In this document: one piece after another, positions 60,662 to 64,000 of the stretch
Position numbering within the stretch: the first letter of the stretch is position 1
How the letters are laid out: each line of letters opens with the position of its first letter
NCBI GenBank assembly: GCA_039881045.1
Contig: JAYWVB010000005.1
Location: forward strand, 1,054,001-1,118,000
Source of the DNA: Chaetomium olivaceum
Lineage: Eukaryota > Ascomycota > Sordariomycetes > Sordariales > Chaetomiaceae
Length of the DNA stretch: 64,000 bases
Direction of reading: 5' to 3'
Made by a program: the position numbers and the translations under genes
The notes under the pieces: generated by a model
The model's input: the letters and a program-made list of their open reading frames with translations, nothing else
What the model was told of the DNA's origin: nothing
Databases searched by the model: none

Positions 60662-62590
60662 CTACCTCCGCTGATGGCCGCCCTGCCTTGGCTGACTGCC
60701 ATATGCCCGCCTGGCCTGGGGCTTCTTGTCCCGGCTCATCCCTGCTCCCAAGGTGATGTCGACTCTGGGCGGCGTGGAAAAACCGAAACCCTGTATGAAA
60801 TGTTAGTCAGAATTGTCAGCGTTGAGGAGAGAGGAGGCGTCTTACCTTGGCCACCTTCACCATGTCCAGCTTTTGAACATCAAACACGCTGCGCAGACTG
60901 TGGGAAGCATATGCGTGGAGGTAAGACCGGTAGCCATCCTTGGCACTCTGGTTGAGATAGTAGTTGCTCCCAATGAGCTTCTCCAGCTGGGATTGCACGT
61001 TGAGGATCTTGTTCTTGGGGAAATCGTACTCGACGACGGGGACCTTGGCGGCTTTGAGGTGGGCCAGGAAACCAAGCTCACACGGCTGCAGGAACAGCAG
61101 CGACCGTCCCTTGGTGTTGTTGCCCCGGGCAGTCCGTCCGACGCGGTGGATGTAATCACGCGGGTCATCGGGAGGGTCAAATTGGACAATCCAGTCAACC
61201 TGAGGAATATCGAGACCACGAGCGGCGACGTCGGTGCAGATTAGAGTACCCTGCTTGGCGTTGCAAAACTCAAAGAAGGTATTGGTCCGTTTTTGCTGCT
61301 TCTGCTTTCCGTGCAAGTCGAGAACCTGCAGATCAATGTACTGCAGAAGTTCGCTGTAGTACTTGACCGAGTTGCAGGACGAAAAGAAGACGATGATCTT
61401 CTTCTTGGCCATCTTCTTGAGGAACGAAAACAACAGCAAGAAGCGCTTATCGGCATCGACAACAACGTATCCCTGGTCGAGGCCTTCGACTGTGCTGAAC
61501 TGCTTCTCCTCGTCGACATTGATGTACAGCGGACCGGGGCGGAGTGAGATCCTTGCAAGGTCCTCAACCTTTGTTGTCTGTGTGGCCGAGAAGAGCATGG
61601 TTTGGCGATTTTCCTTGGGGAGGATTTTGACAATCTGGCGCATTTCGTCCTCAAACCCAACCTCCAAAATCCTGTCGGCCTCGTCGATAATCAGAGACTT
61701 TAGGTTTTTGAAGACGAAAGTAGTGTTTCGGAGATCTATCAGGAAGGAATGTTTAGCGCTTGCTGGTCGAGAGGGAGGTCAAAACACGGGACTCACGATC
61801 GAGAAGCCTGCCGGGGGTAGCGATCAAAAGGTTCACGCCCTTCCCCAACTTATCCGCCTCCGCTCTTATATTGGCACCGCCGATAACCACCCCATCTGTA
61901 AACCAAGTCAGTAACAGTTCGGAGGTGGGGGGGTACAGATCACAACTCACAAGTCTGAGAGTGGTTCTTCATCAGCTCTCGCGCAACTCCAAAGATCTGC
62001 AGCGCCAGCTCGCGGGTGGGAGTGACAACGATGACGCCAGTGCCGTTGCGTGGTTTGAACCGGAGGGAGTTGAGCATTTCGATGGCGGGGATGAGGAAGG
62101 CAAGTGTCTTTCCGGACCCTGTCTTGGCCGCCCCCAGCACATCCTTACCCGCGAGGAGTGGCGGGATGCCTCGCCGTTGAATCTCGGTCATTTTTGTAAA
62201 TCCCATTTCGTTGATTGACTTCATGGTCTTGTCGGAGAGATTGAGTTCAGAGAACGCCTGGGCGTCCGTCGACACCGAGGGGCCAAGCAAGGAGCCATTG
62301 CCCTGAATGGCGCCGTCCAATTCCGCTGGCTCGTCTTGTCTCTCGGGAGCGTTCGCATCTCCTTCGGCCTCCTCTTCCTCCGAGTCGTCCTGCGCGGGTG
62401 CTACAACTTCCGCCTCGGGCTCCTGGTTCTCGATCTCGGGATCGCTGCTGTTGTCGCGCTCGGCCTCGCTGTCTTCTGGGGTCGGTGCTCTCTTCACTTT
62501 CTTGGTCTTTGAGGAGGCAGCGGCAGTCCGCTCGGGCTTGGAGCCCTTGCTATCCTTGAATTTCCTCTTTTTGCTGAGATCGGAAGCCAT
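60662..62590 (-). CDS. HAS1: ATP-dependent DEAD-box RNA helicase HAS1
   Basis: Exons 62590..61951, 61895..61797, 61735..60846 and 60790..60662 join to 585 residues. An acidic/Lys-rich N-terminus (SKKRKFKDSKGSKPER, then a Glu/Asp run) leads to a complete helicase core. This comprises Q-motif region FTKMTEIQRRGIPPLLAGKD, motif I AAKTGSGKT, Ia PTRELALQIFGV, Ib TPGRLLD, II IIDEADRILEVGF, III SATQT, V DVAARGLDIPQ and VI HRVGRTARG. The C-terminal part, VQSQLEKLIGSNYYLNQSAKDGYRSYLHAYASHSLRSVFDV, is the Has1 signature. Has1 acts in the nucleolus in 40S and 60S rRNA processing and releases snoRNAs. ATG at 62590 was chosen over the non-ATG extension. A short fourth exon supplies an Arg/Gly-rich tail. 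Confidence 0.97.
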
Positions 62591-64000
62591 CTTGGTGGTG
62601 GTGCAGGATGGTCTGGAGTGCAGCGTGCTTTGCACCGGTTTTTTTTTCCAGCGCTGCGCTTATCGGGCTGCTGATAGTGGGAACGCCCGATTGTCCCGTC
62701 TTGGCGGGCGAACCTCGAACTCGAAGGACGGCCACCTCCTGACGAGCTAACGGCCAAATGTTTTGCCAGTTTCCGGCGGGGTCAAGAACTGGAGATTTAT
62801 TACATAAGCCCCCGTACCGTCCAGTTGCCTTGGCACGCATCCACCAACCTGGTTCAGAAGCTGGGGTTGCTGGGGTCAATCGATTTGCTCACCCCCAAGC
62901 GGCATCTTGAGTCGGAAACCAAAATCCCCGAGCCACTCCGACCTCGCTGACCCGGGCGTCTCGACACAGTCACATCAGCTGCAGCGACTTCATTAATTGG
63001 ACATCTTTAAAACCACGCGGGTTGCACCGCTCGCGCCCCAATCCCTTCGCCAAACGCGGAAACTCCTACCTTCTCGAATCGGTACCGTCGAGGCGTCAAC
63101 CCCAAAGTTTAGTGTCACGCCCACCATGTCATCGTGGTGAGGAAGCCTCGCGGGGGTCCTTCAAACCCTGGGCCCGGACTCCAAATCAATTTCCTGCCGT
63201 CCCAGTCGCCTCCGCCAAGTGGTCAGCCCAGTTGCTTTTGGGCAGTTCCTTCGTGCTCAACACGGTGGTTCCCCTCCTTCAAGGTGGTACCAAGGCAACG
63301 CATCAGCCCTCCCCTCTTGCCGAATGGCCTATCCGCCTCGACCCCCAGAGCTGGGTTCGGCTCCGCGCTCGCTTCTTACCGGACCTGGGGCAGATGCTCA
63401 ACTGCTGCTGATCCCTCTGTTGGTGCACCGGGAACCACCCACGCCCACTGCATTGCTTCGATTGACGGCCCCGGTTCAATTTGGCCGTGGTTTAAAAATA
63501 GCCGCTCGTCAATTTGACTGCGTTGCCCTGTCGTTTCGGAATATCGCTGTTCACAGGCTGCCGTGATTGAAGGGATGGTTGGTATTTTGGTTTGGTCACC
63601 ATGTGATGATTGAACGACGGCTAACTTCCGGGGCTCGAGCACCGCATAGTGTCCGTGGGTGAGACGGGTGTCTCCCAGAACTTTGGTACCCAGTATACGA
63701 ACTACTAGGTTGTGCTTGGGTCGGTGGCTGAGAGTGTTCGAGGGGGATCTTTCGATGTGCCGACTACCCCTGTTTGCATCCCATCCTGTCCCTCCCCCCA
63801 AAGTCTTGGACCGGACAACCCGGCATGACTTGTTCCCTTCGCTCTGCATTCTGGTGGTATCCTTCTGAGGCACAGACACGGCCTAGCCCGAGCCATGTAG
63901 CATCGCCGTTGTCACGAGCTGCTCTTCATTGGTGAGGTTCGGATGGCAAGGCAACATGACTTTGCATGCCAGGGTTGTGGGACGAGGTCGTCCAAGCTGA
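62591..64000. other. region upstream of HAS1 to window end
   Basis: HAS1 promoter and further gene-free DNA. A minus-strand frame at 63376-63879 and several plus-strand frames overlap without motifs. Part of a gene beyond the window edge cannot be excluded. Confidence 0.4.

Noticed and set aside
1..64000. tRNA, rRNA or CRISPR arrays
   Set aside because: I scanned for T-loop-like GGTTCGA and 5S-like patterns and for regular spacer-repeat arrays; none was convincing. A tRNAscan or Infernal run would be decisive.

Overview
The window is nuclear DNA of a filamentous ascomycete, probably a Sordariomycete. Genes carry short introns of about 50-90 bp with fungal splice signals (GTAAGT/GTATGT-like donors, CTAAC/CTGAC-like branch sites just before the acceptor). 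There are no operons or Shine-Dalgarno sites, coding DNA is GC-rich, and several families are typical of this class (2EXR proteins, GPI-anchored aspartic proteases, CM1 protein, Rfc3, Has1). The Sordariales-like placement is inference; no rRNA, tRNA or mitochondrial marker was seen. Exon structures below were worked out by hand from splice signals and reading-frame continuity.

Layout. 0-8 kb: a small secreted 10-cysteine protein (+), a decayed LRR/F-box-like gene (+), an aminoglycoside-phosphotransferase-like kinase (-), a 190-bp MITE, and a GPI-anchored aspartic protease (-). 8-13 kb: a gene-free repeat island in which a 2.7-kb Mutator-like transposon (44-bp TIRs, 8-bp target duplication) sits inside an older TIR element related to the 4.8-kb MITE. 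14-16 kb: an MFS transporter (-). 18.3-19.3 kb: a zinc-finger-like gene (-). 19.9-21.8 kb: a decayed pogo-type transposon with TA target duplication. 22-28 kb: RFC3 (-), a GT1 glycosyltransferase (+) and a short-chain dehydrogenase (+). 29-32 kb: a CM1/centrosomin-N protein (+). 32.8-34.6 kb: a GH47 mannosidase (-) with two frame breaks. 35.8-37.8 kb: a membrane-anchored aspartic-protease-fold protein without catalytic aspartates (+). 38.7-40.5 kb: a Pro/Ala/Ser/Thr-rich repeat protein (+). 41.2-45 kb: two tandem 2EXR paralogues (-). 47-49 kb: a decayed coiled-coil locus. 50-52.3 kb: a small Cys protein (+) and a DUF829/TMEM53-like hydrolase (-). 53.9-55.8 kb: a triple-KH RNA-binding protein (-). 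58.5-60 kb: a secreted aspartic protease (+). 60.7-62.6 kb: the nucleolar DEAD-box helicase HAS1 (-).

There is no convincing biosynthetic cluster or single multi-gene system. Housekeeping genes (RFC3, HAS1, KH protein, CM1 protein) are interspersed with secretory-pathway genes (three aspartic-protease-fold proteins, GH47, the Cys-rich secreted protein) and with transposon islands. The most notable items are the nested transposons, a three-copy unclassified 370-bp repeat, the probable pseudo-protease cell-surface protein, and a set of otherwise conserved genes interrupted by single-base frameshifts, which could be real decay or assembly error.
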